Part shown: positions 49,311 to 61,359 of the stretch, piece after piece | Layout of the letters: each line of letters opens with the position of its first letter | How positions within the stretch are numbered: position 1 is the stretch's first letter | Assembly: GCA_963921195.1 (NCBI GenBank) | Contig: OY992537.1 | Span: 57,622,313-57,686,312, forward strand | Direction: 5' to 3' | Source of the DNA: Pegoplata infirma | Lineage: Eukaryota > Arthropoda > Insecta > Diptera > Anthomyiidae | Length of the DNA stretch: 64,000 bases | The notes under the pieces: generated by a model | Told to the model about the DNA's origin: nothing | Database searches by the model: none | Seen by the model: the letters and a program-made list of their open reading frames with translations, nothing else | Program-made: the position numbers and the translations under genes

Positions 49311-49892
49311 AACTAGTTTTTATAAAGTTCTCAAATTTTTAAAAAATATTCAGATTATTCTGATTCCAAATGTTCATAACAATTTTCGTTTTCACCATTT
49401 CTACGTCTTAAAAACAAACAACAATTTTGAAACAATTTATAATTTTTTTAAATCATTTTATTTAGTAAAAAATTATAAATAAATTATAAAAATCGACAAA
49501 AAAAGCTTAATACTATGAAGTACAAATGGCATAACAAGATTTTGATTGTGGCAATTATTATTTCGTTTATATATTATTTGATTATTTTGACTTATACTAA
49601 ATGTTGTTCATTTGAAAATTTTTATCTTTTTTTAGAAAAGATTTTACAAAAGTCTTCTTATGGCTAAATATATTATTCATTACAATAATTCTTGTTCTTA
49701 AATCCATTTTTAATATCAACTATTTTTTGTATCAGTCGTTTTAACAAAATTATAATTAAATGTTTGGCTTAATCTGCAATTAAAATTAAACATAAAAAAA
49801 CACAAAATTATTATAAACTAAAAACAACAAATCTAAACGTAAGCTTTTCTATCTTAAAAAGAATATATATAAAAATAATTTTAGAAGAAATC
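49311..49892. other. 3' side of the small secreted-protein gene
   Basis: A/T-rich sequence downstream (on the minus strand) of the 49893 stop codon. No other exon is seen. Confidence 0.4.
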
Positions 49893-52800
49893 TCACTTTT
49901 TCACATCACCCAAACGTGGAGCTGTGGGCACACGTAAATGTCGACAGCGACGCATCATTAAAACATCATGTTTGAAATAACGCAAACAGTGCCATTGTGG
50001 TACTTTGGGCATTAACATCTCGTGCTGAAATAAATTTGCAAAAAAATTAATAAATTATTGCTACATTTTTGTTTCTTAGTTTTGTAGAGTTGGAAACAAC
50101 AGACATAAATTTTATTCAAGGTTTTATTGAATATTTGGCGTTTTATTTTTAGCTAAATATATCCAGAAGTTATTTTTAATCTAAGATGTTTTTGTTTGAA
50201 AAAATGTTTTAAATTATTTAAATTGTTTAACAAAAGCCGGTAATTTAAAAATGCATTTTTTTTGTAGACGATTTAAATTTGTTTACAACTTGTTGCTTTC
50301 GTTAATCTGACCTGACCTATATTTGTTTATATACATTTTTTATTGTTTGTAGTTTGATAAGAAAAGATATTTTAACAAATTATATTTTTTAATTTATTGC
50401 TTTTTTTGTAAATACAAAAATTTAGCATAATTTGTGGAAGATTGTAAATTTTTGTATCCGTTTGTATTTTTTTAGATTCGATAGAAACCTATAAAAAGGT
50501 TGTCGGTCGATTCGAAATCACTGGTAAAAACGGGATATCATTTAAATGTCTTAAAATGCTTATCGCGTAACAGGTGAAAAATGGAGTTATCACTTAACTG
50601 TCTCAAAAATACTTATCCTCTGACCGGAGGCAATAGGACATATTATATACAAAAAATTTTTTTTGGCCTTTTTGAGTAAAGAAAGAATTTCATTCACAAT
50701 TTTATATGTATGCCCCGAAAGTTTAAAAGAAAACAAGAAAATTATAGTCGATCATGACCGACCATATAATACCCTACACCAGAGTTTCCCGGAAAATGGG
50801 TCCCAAGCTCAAACATGGACTGATTAGATCTATATTTTGTCAAATCTTTAATAAGTGTAAAAACCACTCACAAATCAAATTTAAGTTGAATAGGCTTCTT
50901 TTTGTTGATAATAAACCGCTTCAACTAAATATCGGGAGAAATTTTCACATGGGACCTAAGTCCAAAAATGGTCCGATGATAATCAGATTTGATAAGGTTG
51001 TTAAAGTACGCGTTTAACATACACAAACAGAATTTTAATGAAATATTTTCTATTTTCATGAAATTTGAGAGATTTATGTGAAAATCGGGAAGGTGGTTTG
51101 TATGGAGCTACAAGAAGAGCTGGTCTGATTTCTTTAAAATTCGGAATTGTGATTTGTGTGGAGGAAACATGATTACCTGTCAATTTTCGAAAATATACCT
51201 ATTAAAATGCAGCTATTAGAGTCATTTGAGCCAAAACTAAAGAGGACCTTTGTATGGGGGGCTAGGTCTAAACATGGACCGATTTTTTTTCCAATAGGTT
51301 CGTCCTTGGCGAAAGGAGGCTTAAGTTTCAAATTTTAAGTAAATTGATTAAAAATTGCGAGCTGTATCGTGTTTACACTGTTTACATGGACAGACAGTCG
51401 GACGGACAGATTGACTCAAAAAGTGATTCTAAGTCGATCGGTACTTTAAAGTGGGTGTAGGACCAATATTTCGGGTAGTTACAAACATCAGCACAAACTC
51501 ATTATACCATGTACCAGAGTGTGGTGTAGGGTATAAATATGGTGTTTTCCTGGAATTGCACACTGGGACACAGAAGGTATTTTCCGACAAAAAGTCTTTC
51601 CACTTATCGTATCATGCCAAAAATTGATATCTTAAAGTTTTCGGGGTCAACGATTTCAAAACTGAGATCAAAAATACAAAATTCAAAATGGAGGATCCAA
51701 TATGGCGTCGAAATTTTTTAAAAGTGGTGCGATCAAAAACAAAATTTGTGGCTAAAAGGTTCCATAGCCGCTGAATACAAATTCGATGCTGAAAAACACC
51801 AAATTTAAAATGCCGAATCCAATATGGCGGCTAAAACTTAAAAAAATTGTAAGATTCGAATAAAAATTTTTAAAGTTGTAATCCTAAAGTTTTTGGGGTC
51901 CACAATTTCAAAAATGAGCTCAAAAATACAAAATTTTAAATGTAGAATCCAGTATGGCGTCGAAAATTTTTAAAAGTGGAGCGATTTAAAAGAAACTTGT
52001 ATCTAGAAGGTTTTAAAGCCACTGACTCCGAAGTCAATGCTTAAAAATCCAAATTCAAAATGGCGAATCCAATATGGCGGCAGAAACTTTTGTTAGTAGT
52101 AAGATTAGAATAAAAATCAATTGCTTTAGAATATCAAGCCCATGGCGGATAAAATATAACGGCGCTGTACAATTTTTTTGATGAAAGTGCGATTTTGATG
52201 GTGTATTGGCTTGTTTGACGATCACAAGAAAAAGAAAATTTGCACGTCCATCAAGAAAGTTGTTTCCTTAAAACTTAAATTTTAAAATGGCGGATATATT
52301 AAATTTCAAAAGTTCAACTTCACAATGTTCATATTTTCAAATAGCTTTTCTGACTTTGGGGCTATGCAGCTTGAACAGGTGTAATCGGAATATTAAAAAA
52401 AAATTGGAGGAACTACTTCTAAGTGTGCCCAACATAATGGCATTCACATTTTTTGTGAAATGCAAAAAGTGACTTTTGGCCGGAAAATGCTGTCTGTGTC
52501 CCTCTGTGGATTGTTTTAGTTCTCTAAGGGCGAACTTTTTTCCTATGGTCCTATATTGCCCATCTCCGAACTTAACCATCCTATGATCATTGGACGTATT
52601 CAAGTCCAATTTCAGGAGGGTAGCTTTTTCGAAATATCGGTCTGGGGCCCAATAAAGTATATATATTATTGATCAGTGATCGATTCTAAGACATTCTAGC
52701 GATGTCCGTCCGTCTGTCCGTCTGTAGAGGACATGATACAGTCCAAAATAAAAGAGCTAGACTTCCGAAGTTTGGCACGAATATGTCTTATATTTCTAGG

Positions 52801-54051
52801 CAGGTTAAGTTCGGAAATGGGCAAAATCGGTCCAAGAGGAAAAAAGTTCCCCCTTGGAGAACTAAACCAAGCTAAGAAAAACCGCATTTTTTGTAGGGTT
52901 TTTTGTACTTTTGCTAAGCAACTGCAATATTCTTATCTCAAAAGAAGTTCAAAATCGCACGGGGAAGGTGCCCCCTAACGTCTTCCACCAACCCCCCCCC
53001 CCCCCAAAAAAAACGCCCCTGGATTTTTTTATAGTGTTTTTTATATTTTCGAGGGTATAGAAAATTCGGCACAGCCGAATGTAACACTCTCACTTGTTTG
53101 GTCTGTATCGTGTCTTCCACAGACGGATGAATATAATGGTTTTGAATCGATCATGGATCAATAATATATAAAGGTACTTAATGGGGTCCCGACCGATTTT
53201 TTAAGATTGAGACATTTTCTCACAAAACTGGCAGGTACTTTTATATGAAAGGTTTTAAGTTTGTCATTTAAGTCCGTGTCAAATGTCGAAGCTTCAAGTA
53301 GTTTGGCACTACATTTAAGTAAAGCACTGAATTTGATAAAGAATGGTTTTCAAACAGGTACAAACATTTTAACACAAAAAATATTTATTAGCAAAAGGCG
53401 CCCCAGTAGGCTAGCCGGTAGCGTGCTAGCCTATGAGTCTGGTGGTCGTGGGTTCGATTCCCACCAGATGCCTTGGTCTGTTTCGCTACAACGAGACAAT
53501 GGTCACTGTTACCCGTCTCGGTTAGGTTAATTTTGTATATAATTGGTAATTATATGTTAAAAGTTCAATAAATAAATTTATTAGCAACATTTTTTTGCAC
53601 TCAAAAATTTTTTTTCAATAAAATTTTTTTTATCAAGACTTTTTTTTAAAATTTTTTTTTACTAGTAACTTTTTTAACCAAATTTCTTTTTTAAATACGG
53701 TTTTTGCAATAATATTTTGAAATCGCGAAGGGTATAATCGTCCAAGATTAACTTTGTTTACTTTTTTTTTATAAAAATCTCAATTTATGAGTAAAATTGT
53801 TTAAAATAAACGTTGTAAACCGATTTCTGATTTATTTTTTTTGCAAATGCATTTAATTTTGCCTTGTTTTAATAATTCATGTACATATTATAATTATTAA
53901 CTGACGCCACATATCCTTATGTTTGTTTTATTGTAGTCATCCTTACCTCATTCACTTTTGGCACTGGGCCACATTGTCCGGTTGTTGGTAGCAAAAGGAT
54001 AATAGCAACAAAAACAAATGTCACCAACAAATGCAATAATTTTAGACACAT
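49893..54051 (-). CDS. Small secreted protein nested in WDR75 intron
   Basis: Two short exons, 54051-53947 and 50024-49893, join in phase 0 (AATGAG|GTAAGG ... TTTATTTCAG|CACGAG) and give 78 aa. The first exon encodes a strong signal peptide (MCLKLLHLLVTFVFVAIILL, then LPTTGQC). The mature part starts near GPVPKVNE and continues HEMLMPKVPQWHCLRYFKHD, VLMMRRCRHLRVPTAPRLGD, VKK. It is basic, with three cysteines (one near the cleavage site), two in the second exon, and a dibasic RR. A strong donor and a T-rich acceptor, balanced codon use against the AT-rich surroundings, and a TATA-like box upstream support a real gene. I recognise no family. It could be a peptide hormone-like or other secreted factor, but function is unknown. 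It lies antisense in the last visible WDR75 intron. Confidence 0.65.
50733..51539 (+). repeat. Interspersed repeat, family F copy 4
   Basis: Nearly full copy: ACAAGAAAATTATAGTCG, hairpin GTCGATCATGACCGAC, ATACCCTACACC, ending GTGTAGGGTATAAATAT. It lies within the intron of the small secreted-protein gene. Confidence 0.8.
51560..52300. repeat. Alternating ~125-bp tandem units
   Basis: AATCCAATATGGCGNC recurs near 51697, 51820, 51945 and 52068 (spacing 123-126). Units alternate between a GGCGTCG type and a GGCGGC type, so a two-unit period of about 250 bp is suggested. Shared words include TTTTTAAAAGTGGNGCGAT. No gene. Confidence 0.7.
52500..53099. repeat. Family G-like composite repeat
   Basis: Contains GGGGCCCAATAAAGTATATA, GCGATGTCCGTCCGTCTGTC and the terminal TTCGGCACAGCCGAATGTAA hairpin with CACTTGTTT. 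A C-run/A-run junction at 52991-53011 is conspicuous. Confidence 0.65.
53395..53575 (+). mobile_element. tRNA-derived SINE, copy 2
   Basis: The tRNA-like head has A-box-like TAGCCGGTAGCG (about 53412) and B-box GGTTCGATTCC (53451-53461). The same body as 29753-29907 follows (TTTCGCTACAACGAGAC, CTCGGTTAGGTT). A 12-bp direct repeat ATTTATTAGCAA flanks it (53383-53394, 53576-53587). Confidence 0.85.
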
Positions 54052-54277
54052 TTTTAAATACAATGCTTTTTGTGTGGAATGTTTTAATTTTTAAATATAA
54101 AAACAATTATTATTTTTTTGTTTTTATAAAATTGTTTACACACGGAAGTAAAATTTGTTATTTTTTTTTTCTTTCAATAAGCGTTAAACACGCGCTATAA
54201 ATTTTTCGTTCGCTATTCCTGCCGTTCAGTCTCGTTTTACAATGAAAATTGACTAGAGAATTTTAAAAAACACACGA

Positions 54278-54285
54278 TTTTATAT
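54278..54285 (-). promoter_or_regulatory. TATA-like box of the small secreted-protein gene
   Basis: TATATAAA on the minus strand (GATATATAAAATCG). About 30 bases downstream is GTCAATTTTCATTG, with TCA as a possible initiator near 54252. A start there would give a leader of about 200 bases before the ATG at 54051. Confidence 0.4.
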
Positions 54286-54589
54286 ATCACAACACAAACA
54301 CAATTCTGGAAAAAAGTATACACTTGTATGTATAGAACTCTACAGAATACAGTTTAAACGGAACACAACACAATTCTATTCTGACTCTGTCCGGCAAAAA
54401 AACGAAGAATTTTTTACGCTAAAATTGTCGTATTTTCATCTTAAAACCGAATTGTAGCAGTTTAGATGGATGCCGTATGCACAAGATACGCATGAAAAGA
54501 AGCTTGTATTTAAGTTTCCTATTTATTTTTTGCTCATTTTTGTTGATTGTAGTTGTTTGTGCATTTAATGGGACCAACTTTTTGAGAAA

Positions 54590-56785
54590 TTTTTCTGTAG
54601 AAAAATTTTCAGGTTTTGAAATATTTTTCACTTATCGAAAAATTCTAAGTTTCTGAAATATTTTCCCTATTTCAGAGTCTAGGACATTTTTCCAATAGAA
54701 AACGACATTTTTCCTATAGAAAAATTCTCAGATACTTCACTCAAAAAATTATGACGGTAGATTCCACTACAAAAGACAGTTAAATCTACTACATTTGTTG
54801 TTGTTTAGGCGTCCACTACATTTTACGGTAAAATCAACCAAAAATTGTTGTTTTTAACTATTGATTAACAACTACAAAAAACTGCAAAAACTACTTCAAA
54901 TTACAGTTGCTTTTACTGTAACTCAAATTGTCTGAATTTTTATATTAGCAAAAAGAAAACTTCTTAACGTCAAAAACGGTTACAATTATTTGAAAATAAT
55001 TGCTGCACATAGGTTTTTCTAAAAATTTCTAGAAAATTTTAATTTTTTTATACACTAAAAACCACTACATAAAACAACTGTTACTACAATGTAGTAATTT
55101 TTTGTATTTGTTTTTTAAAACGACTATAAAAAACAGTTGTTTGAGATTTTTCATACAAAAACAACTGAAATTGTAGTTGAAAACAACAACTACTACTTAC
55201 TACACAAATGACCGTCATGTAGTAACTGCAATAATTTTCTAAGTGTAAGACATTTTTCTTATAGAAAAATTCCCAGATTCTAAGACATTTTTCTTATAGA
55301 AAAATTCTCAGATTCTGAGACATTTTTCTTATAGAAAAATTCTCAGATTCTTATAGAAAAATTCCCAGATTCTAAGACATTTTTCTTATAGAAAAATTCT
55401 CAGATTCTGAGACATTTTTCTTATAGAAAAATTCTCAGATTCTGAGACATTTTTCTTATAGAAAATTTCTCAGATTCTGAGACATTTTTTCTATAGAAAA
55501 ATTCTCAGATTCTGAGACATTTTTCTATAGTAAAATTCTCAGATTCTGAGATATTTTTTCTATAGAAAAATTCTCAGATTCTGAGACATTTTTCCTATAG
55601 AAAAATTCTCAGATTCTGAGACATTTTTCCTATAGAAAAATTCTAAGATTCTGAGACATTTTTCCTATAGAAAAATTCTCAGATCTGAGACATTTTTCCT
55701 ATAAAAAAATTCTCAGATTCTGAGACATTTTTCCTATAGCAAAATTCTCAGATTCTGAGACTTTTTTCCTATAGAAAAATTCTCAGATTCTGAGACTTTC
55801 TATAGAAAAGTTCTCAGATTCTGAGACATTTTTCCGATAAAAAAAAATTTCAGATTCTGCTTAATTTTTCCTATAGAAAAATTCTCAGATTCTGAGACAT
55901 TTTTCCTATTGAAAAATTCTCAGATTCTGAGACATTTTTCCTGTAGAAAAATTCTCAGATTCTGAGACATTTTTCCTATAGAAAAATTCTCAGATTCTGA
56001 GACATTTTTCCTATAGAAAAATTCTCAGATTCTGAGACATTTTTCCTATAGAAAAATTCTCAGATTCTGAGGCATTTTTCCTATAGAAAAATTCTCAGAT
56101 TCTGAGACATTTTTCCTACAGCAAAATTCTCAGATTCTGAGACTTTTTTCCTATAGAAAAATTCTCAGATTCTGAGACTTTTTTCTATAGAAAAATTCTC
56201 AGATTCTGAGACATTTTTCCTATAGAAAAATTCTCAGATTCTGAGATATTTTTTCTTTAGAAAAATTCTCAGATTCTGAGATATTTTTTCTATAGAAAAA
56301 TTCACAGATTCTGAGATATTTTTTCTATAGAAAAATTCTCAGATTCTGAGATATTTTTTCTATAGAAAAATTCTCAGATTCTGAGATACTTTTTTCTATA
56401 GAAAAATTCTCAGATTCTGAGATATTTTTTCTATAGAAAAATTCTCAGATTCTGAGATATTTTTTCTATAGAAAAATTCTCAGATTCTGAGATATTTTTT
56501 CTATAGAAAAATTCTCAGATTCTGAGATATTTTTTCTATAGAAAAATTCTCAGATTCTGAGATATTTTTTCTATAGAAAAATTCTCAGATTTTTTCTATA
56601 GAAAAATTCTCTGCTTCTGAGACATCTTTCTTATAGAAAAATTCTTAGATTCTGAGAAATTTTTCCATAGAAAATCTGAGACATTTTTCTTATAAAAAAA
56701 TTCTCAGATTCTGAGACATTTTTTTTAAAGAAAAATTCTTAGATTCTGAAACATTTTTCCTATAGAAAAATTATCAGATTTTCGG
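54590..56785. repeat. 35-bp satellite array, second locus
   Basis: About 48 units of the LRR1-intron satellite, split by a MITE at 54735-55247. Early units carry TTTTTCTTATAG, middle ones TTTTTCCTATAG, and later ones GATATTTTTTCTATAG. Variants are therefore grouped in blocks, as expected from local amplification. Confidence 0.93.
54735..55247. mobile_element. MITE inserted in the satellite
   Basis: The left end TCACTCAAAAAATTATGACG and the right end (reverse-complemented) TACACTTAGAAAATTATTGC interrupt the satellite on both sides. The interior is GTTGTTTT / TGTAGT-rich. It is related to 9041-9483. Confidence 0.7.
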
Positions 56786-56831
56786 CGGGGGAGGTGTATG
56801 TTGCCTTCCGCTTTGCCATAAATGTATACTA

Positions 56832-57721
56832 CACTCAAAAAAAAAACTGTAAAGTTAGCAAAAAAAAGCTTGTAAACCTACAAGAAAATTTGCTGATTTT
56901 GAACCCACAATTTTTTTGGTAAAGTTAGCAAAACCGTTTTGCTAAAAATTAGTTAACTGAAATAATTTTTATTTCAACTTAGTTCATACACATTTGAGGA
57001 CCCCATTGGGTTCGGACCCAATAGGTCCAGACCCGATGGGCCTAGACCTAGTTGGGTTCCTTAAAAATCGTCATAGTTTTTGATCCAAAATTTGTGTCCG
57101 TTTCGCTCTACCTTGCTTAGTTTTTGAGATACGTGATTTTAGGGGATCACTGGGGTCTTGAGAATTAAAAAACTCGATAACTTCAAAAATATTACTCGGA
57201 GAGCTTTTGGTTATTTTGCGGTCTTGTTCTACGTGTTGAGAGCTACAAAAATTCTTTTGGACTTTTTGTTGTGTCGGCAATATTTACCGAGATATGAGCA
57301 TTTTAAAATTTTCGGGAATGCTAACTTTTTTGGATCCAAAGTTAGGTCCCATTAGGGTCCACACATGTGAAGAGGGCCCGCGAAAGTATGGAGATTCTAA
57401 GAACTAAAAATGCCCTCCATTTTGCTCTATCTGGCTTAGTTTCCGAGATAGCGCCATTTTAAGTTTTCGGAAAATAAAAAAAAATTTACCATTTATTTTT
57501 GCTAATGTTAGCAAAAAATCTTGTAAAAATGTTGTCAACTCAATTTCAAATTTAGCAAAAGAAATTAGTTCAAAGTTTGTTTAAAATTGCTAATGTGCTA
57601 AATGAAGTTTACAAGAATTTTTTGCTAACATGCTAATCTCAACTAAAAATTTGCTAAAAGTTAGCTAAGTAGCATTAGCCAAAAAAAAATTAGTAAATCT
57701 ACTAACGTATTTTTTTGAGTG
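56832..57721. mobile_element. TA-flanked MITE with CACTCAAAAAA ends
   Basis: Ends CACTCAAAAAAA / TTTTTTTGAGTG are bordered by TA (56830-56831, 57722-57723). Subterminal GTTAGCAAA / TTGCTAAC words occur at both ends. The middle third (56995-57470) is a different, GC-richer segment with repeated 'gagatagcgccattttaa'-type text and no recognisable gene. Confidence 0.75.
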
Positions 57722-57897
57722 TAATTCATTTTTAATGCTTTATGAACAGTAGTAAACAATTGTGTCATTATTTTAATGAGTTTTTTATATACACGCCCAC
57801 AGAAGGGGGCAGGTCGAAAAAATATATTTTTTAATCCCCTGGGTCAAAGAACAGGACTTTGAACCTCTTATAGGACAAACATGTATCAAAAATGCCG

Positions 57898-58686
57898 TTT
57901 TTATACCCTACACCACGCTGTGGTACAGGGTATAATGAGTTTGTGCTAATGTTTGCAACTACCCCCTTCAAGTATACCGATCGACTCAGAATGACTTTTT
58001 GAGTCGATTTAGCGATGTCCGTCCGTCCGTCCGTCTGTCCAACTATCGGTTTAAGCACGATACTGGTCGCAATTTTCAATCAATTGACTTGAAATTTGAA
58101 ACTTAAGCATCTTTTGGGCCAAGGACGAAGCCAATTGAAAGTGGAGAAAATCGGTCCATGTTAAGACCTAGCCCCCATACAAACGCCCCCTTTGGATTCG
58201 GCTTAAATGACTCAAATAACCGTATTATAATAGATATCGCTTTGAAATTTAGCAGGTAATACAATTTTGTATGCACAAATCTTCATTCCAAATTTCAAAG
58301 AAATCGGGTCAGTCCTTCTGGTAGTCCCTATACAAACCACCCTCCCGATATTCACATAATTCCCTCAAAATATTTAATAAAAATTTTATTTTAAGGTGTT
58401 AAACGTGTACTTTAGTAGCCTAATCAAATCGGAATGTCATTGGACCATTTTTGGACTTAGTCCCCCATATAAAAATATCGACCGATATTCTGTTAAATCG
58501 GTCTATTGACAAAAAAAAAACAAATTCCACTAAAATTCGATCTGTGTGTGTTTTCTACACTAAATAAAGATCTAACAAAAGACAGATCCAATCGGTCCAT
58601 GTTTGGACTTGGGACCCATTTTCCGGAAAACACTGGTGTAGGGTATAATATGGTCGGTCTTGACCGACTATAACTTTCTTACTTGT
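57898..58686 (-). repeat. Interspersed repeat, family F copy 5
   Basis: Full-length in reverse orientation: TTTATACCCTACACCACGCT ... GGTCGGTCTTGACCGACTAT and TTTCTTACTTGT. Both terminal hairpins are intact. Confidence 0.85.
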
Positions 58687-60424
58687 TTAGAGGTTGGTTT
58701 AGTTAATGGAAAACATTTTCCCCCCATGTCCATTTCCCGTTTACAAACTTAAACTGCCTAGGACCATAAGACATATTCGTGCCAAACTTGAGGACTGTAG
58801 CTGAAAAAAAAATATTTTTTTAGATGTAAGAAAAATGATAATGTAAATTTTTTTTTTTTTGATGTAAAAAAATTTTTTTTGATATAAAAAATTTTTTTTT
58901 GATGAAAAATTTCAAATAAATTTTCAAAAAAAGACAAAATGATTGAAAAAAATGAATAAAAAAAAATTTTATGAAAAAAAAAATTTGATGAAAAAAAAAA
59001 TATTGATAAAAATGATTGATAAAAAAAATTATAAAAAATTTATGTAAAAAAATTTGAAAAAAAATTTATGAATTTTTTTTTTTGTTGAAAAATAATTATG
59101 TTACGTTTTATTCACCAGCTAGTGAAAAACATTTTTATTCACCAGCAGGTGAATTATTATCCAAGTTACAAACCGTTTTGGTTTTAGTAAAATGAAAACA
59201 GTAATTCTTATTTTCTTTTTTATTAGTATTTATGAACAAATTCATAAAATTAATAAACTTTTTCATAATACTAATAAACTTTTTCATAATACTAATAAAC
59301 TTTTTCATAATATTTATGAATAAATCATAATATGTGAAATTTAAGGACTATTTAACATTTTTTTCATGAATACTATGAACAAGTTCATAATTTTTATGTA
59401 TTTGTTCATAAATACTATGAATTTCATTCGTTGGCAAATAATTTTTTTCTGTGTACATTTTACTATATTCTGAGAAATTATTCCCATTTAGAAAAATACT
59501 ACGATTTTTTCGTATAGATTCTGAGACATTTCAATTTTTCGGACTTATTCAAAAAGTGTTGGTCACGTTTTGCATCCGAAGTATGTTGCATCAAAAGAAA
59601 ATTTATTTATATAGAAGTTTTTTTTACCATGCTACAAATGTTTTACTCTAGTTTTTTTTTTCTTAAGGGGCGAGATGTTTTCAGTTTTTTCCTCTTGCTC
59701 TCCTTTTATAACTATTCATCAGCAACAGAGTTGATGAAGTGAGTACAATTTCAGTTGTTTAAATTTCTTAATCTTATTTGTAGATACAATGAAAAAAGCT
59801 TTTTTGTATTGATGAAAAGATACATCAATACAATGAATTGTGTTGTTTAATATATATTTTTCTAATGATATGATAAACAGGTGGCATTAAAAGCATATTT
59901 GATGAAATATGCATATATAAAAAAAGTTTCATCGCACTGATGACGAAATACCTGGACGAAAAATTATTAAATATTTCATCATATTTTATTTAAATTTTTA
60001 TCAATAAATATTAAACAAATTAAAAACGTCACCCATAGAATTAATATTTAACCTTTTTTGATGATGTTTGTTATTTACCTACTAGGGAAATTAGAAAAAT
60101 TGTGGCGGTTTCAAATAAAAAACAAAAAAAAAAAAAAATGGCAAAGACATTTAATGACCGTTTGTGTTGAAATGATGTAAGGTGATGAAACTTCTTTCAT
60201 CAGTTTTAATGACCAGTTTCTTAATGTAAATAAAAACGGCACTAACAAATACCGGGTCTCTTACGAGGATAACCAATCCAGGGTTTGAACTATTATAAAG
60301 TATCCTGAAGGAAAATATTTGTCGTTCGATCCGAAATCTATCTCGTGACTGGTGGAAATGGGACACATCACCAAGAATTTAAATCACTAAACTGCATCGC
60401 AAATACTCAACCTGTGACCGAAAC
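58687..60424. other. Low-complexity and repeat fragments, no gene
   Basis: 58700-58800 matches G-like text. 58800-59100 is poly(A)/poly(T) GATGAAAAA filler. 59255-59330 is a short 21-bp tandem (CTTTTTCATAATACTAATAA). 59460-59530 has one decayed 35-bp satellite unit. 60290-60420 resembles 50490-50625 ('cgatccgaaatctatctcgt' against 'cgattcgaaatcactggtaa'). Confidence 0.5.
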
Positions 60425-60645
60425 ATTAGCGATTTGTCATTTAAATTGCCTTTGCTACTTGTAGTAAATAGTTTTTGTTGTGCTAAATAGTCTTGACAAT
60501 GGAATTCGAAAAAATTCCAAAACACACGTCGACTAAGTCTTGCAAAAATTATCAACATTAATAAATTTAAAACAGAAAAATAATTGTCTTGAAAATTATT
60601 CTATGAGAATATGATAGTAAAGAAAATAATGACCTCGAGCTACTC
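60425..60645. mobile_element. Family J copy 4 (diverged fragment)
   Basis: TAGTCTTGACAATGGAAT, CACACGTCGACTAAGTCTTG and AATAATGACCTCGAGCTAC are collinear with 14080-14250 but clearly diverged. Confidence 0.65.
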
Positions 60646-61359
60646 AAAATATGAAAAGAATTTCATTCAAAATGTTTAAACAAAAAACAATTTTTGCAAA
60701 ATATTGGAAAAATTTTTTGAAGTCAGACACAAAAGTTTTTTGGATTTTTTTTTGCGTTTTGGAATGAAAAAAAAAATTTCAAAAATTATTTTTTGGAAAC
60801 TGACACTTTTTCTGCAGGGTACACTCTTTAAAAGTTGATTAAAGAAAATTCCATTTATCATCTCTGAAAATTGTACAAATTGTATTTCTTTTATATCATA
60901 CTTACTCTTTTTTTTTCGAAAGTTCTAGACTCCTCTTGAGACTCTTTCAAATTTATATTACTTTAGTATATTAGTTTAGTATTCATATTTAGAATAGTTG
61001 CATTATTTATGTTTTCCTATCATTGTACAATTATTATAATTGTAACTGGTATTGGTTGTTGGGTCACATAGTTTATGATGATTAAGTCATCATTGTTGGC
61101 ATTTGACAAGAATTGTGCGTATTTTTCCTAAATTAAATTTATGATTGCGCGAGTAATAACAATTGTATTTGCGACACGCGTTTTATAAGACTTACTAGTA
61201 TTTTACATACATAATTGGAAAATTGAGGCGCTAAAAAATAGCACGGGTAAATTTTTTCCAATATAAATATTTTTCAGTTTTAAAGAGGACATTTTTCAGA
61301 TACTGTACAAATATAATTTTAATTAACCTTTTAAAGGTGCTGTTTTCGTTGTCAGAGGT
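60646..61359. other. Gene-free AT-rich stretch
   Basis: No exon, repeat family or structure recognised with confidence. Confidence 0.4.

Noticed and set aside
53261..53380. Possible WDR75 C-terminal exon (KSVSNVEASSSLALHLSKAL...)
   Set aside because: It lacks the expected conserved C-terminal motif and a convincing acceptor, and it lies beside repeat sequence. The frame is probably chance.
54018..54200. Plus-strand 60-codon frame
   Set aside because: It is antisense to exon 1 and the leader of the small secreted-protein gene, with no splice or start support.
57071..57355. Overlapping frames in the GC-richer middle of the MITE at 56832
   Set aside because: Open on both strands over short spans, no recognisable domain, and contained in a repeat element.
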